Origin: Algoriphagus zhangzhouensis
Lineage (GTDB): Bacteria > Bacteroidota > Bacteroidia > Cytophagales > Cyclobacteriaceae
Reading direction: 5' to 3'
DNA length: 64,000 bases
Assembly (NCBI RefSeq): GCF_900148515.1
Contig: NZ_FRXN01000001.1
Location: 372,001-436,000 of the forward strand
Below the pieces are notes generated by a model. It saw nothing but the letters and a program-made list of their open reading frames with translations. It made no database searches and was not told where the DNA came from. The number at the start of each line of letters is the position of its first letter. The stretch's first letter is position 1. The position numbers and the translations under genes are program-made. Shown here piece by piece: positions 63,926 through 64,000 of the stretch.

Positions 63926-64000
63926 TTTAGAAATCTACATGTTGGCTTTTCTTCAAATTTCTGTCGAAAATAAAAGGTCCAAAAGGCAAAACAGAAGCGA

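Noticed and set aside
1..64000. tRNA genes, CRISPR arrays, insertion sequences, phage genes
   Set aside because: Scanning the intergenic regions by eye showed no cloverleaf-like gene, no regular repeat-spacer pattern and no transposase or integrase reading frame.

Overview
The window is a chromosomal segment of a Bacteroidota bacterium. It is most likely from Cytophagales/Cyclobacteriaceae, with an Algoriphagus-like gene set; the genus is an inference. Support comes from the moderate G+C, AT-rich intergenic regions with TAnnTTTG-type -7 boxes, DUF4369/TlpA thioredoxin lipoproteins, a fused IcmF mutase, an Hc1-like mini-histone, a TonB receptor with a CarboxypepD_reg-like domain, and weak Shine-Dalgarno usage. 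I see no tRNA, rRNA, CRISPR array, prophage or insertion sequence. It reads as an ordinary housekeeping backbone.

Layout. 1-4.2 kb (minus): start of a TonB-dependent receptor, a PfkB sugar kinase/sugar porter pair, and a CoA-transferase. 4.4-12.4 kb (plus): fused isobutyryl-CoA mutase, OsmC protein, small unknown, then a Cache-like lipoprotein translationally coupled to a hybrid histidine kinase. 12.4-19.6 kb (minus): 2-oxoacid dehydrogenase E2, cinA, SDR, folA, DUF4412 protein, fmt, NamZ-like muramidase. 19.7-23.4 kb: FtsX-type permease, dolichyl-phosphate-mannose-synthase-like GT2, ATP-grasp ligase and TPR lipoprotein, packed tail to tail with overlapping ends. 23.5-28.0 kb (minus): hisG-hisD-hisC-hisB preceded by a histidine-rich leader peptide and hairpins, a probable attenuator. 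28.1-33.1 kb: DUF5808 protein, SUI1-like factor, tandem UspA, and an argS-gpx-menA operon. 33.2-37.4 kb: arginase, arginine-decarboxylase-like enzyme and D-threonine-aldolase-like enzyme around a small unknown gene. 38.0-43.2 kb (plus): alaS-gatB-TlpA lipoprotein. 43.2-46.6 kb: a possible small RNA, proC, and a three-gene operon of two related membrane proteins plus an XRE regulator with an inverted repeat inside its promoter. 46.7-50.0 kb: surface-sugar genes (GT4, UDP-glucuronate 4-epimerase, dTDP-glucose 4,6-dehydratase). 50.0-57.8 kb: APC permease and galK, a large secreted VPS10/BNR protein, and an M1 metallopeptidase. 57.8-64 kb: a 58-residue Hc1-like protein, an alpha-oxoamine synthase (sphingolipid or sulfonolipid type), accC-DUF1015-maf, and a kinase-fold protein of unknown role.

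Metabolic links are mostly inferred. IcmF, the CoA-transferase, the E2 and the biotin carboxylase fit branched-chain and short-chain acyl-CoA metabolism. Arginase, the arginine-decarboxylase-like enzyme and ProC fit arginine/proline/polyamine flow. The strongest observations are the his leader peptide (too short for ordinary ORF calling), the promoter-embedded palindrome of the membrane-pair/XRE operon, the coupled lipoprotein/hybrid-kinase sensor, and a terminator-bounded minus-strand transcript candidate near 43.3 kb. Three genes must start at GTG or TTG (522, 19674, 59350).
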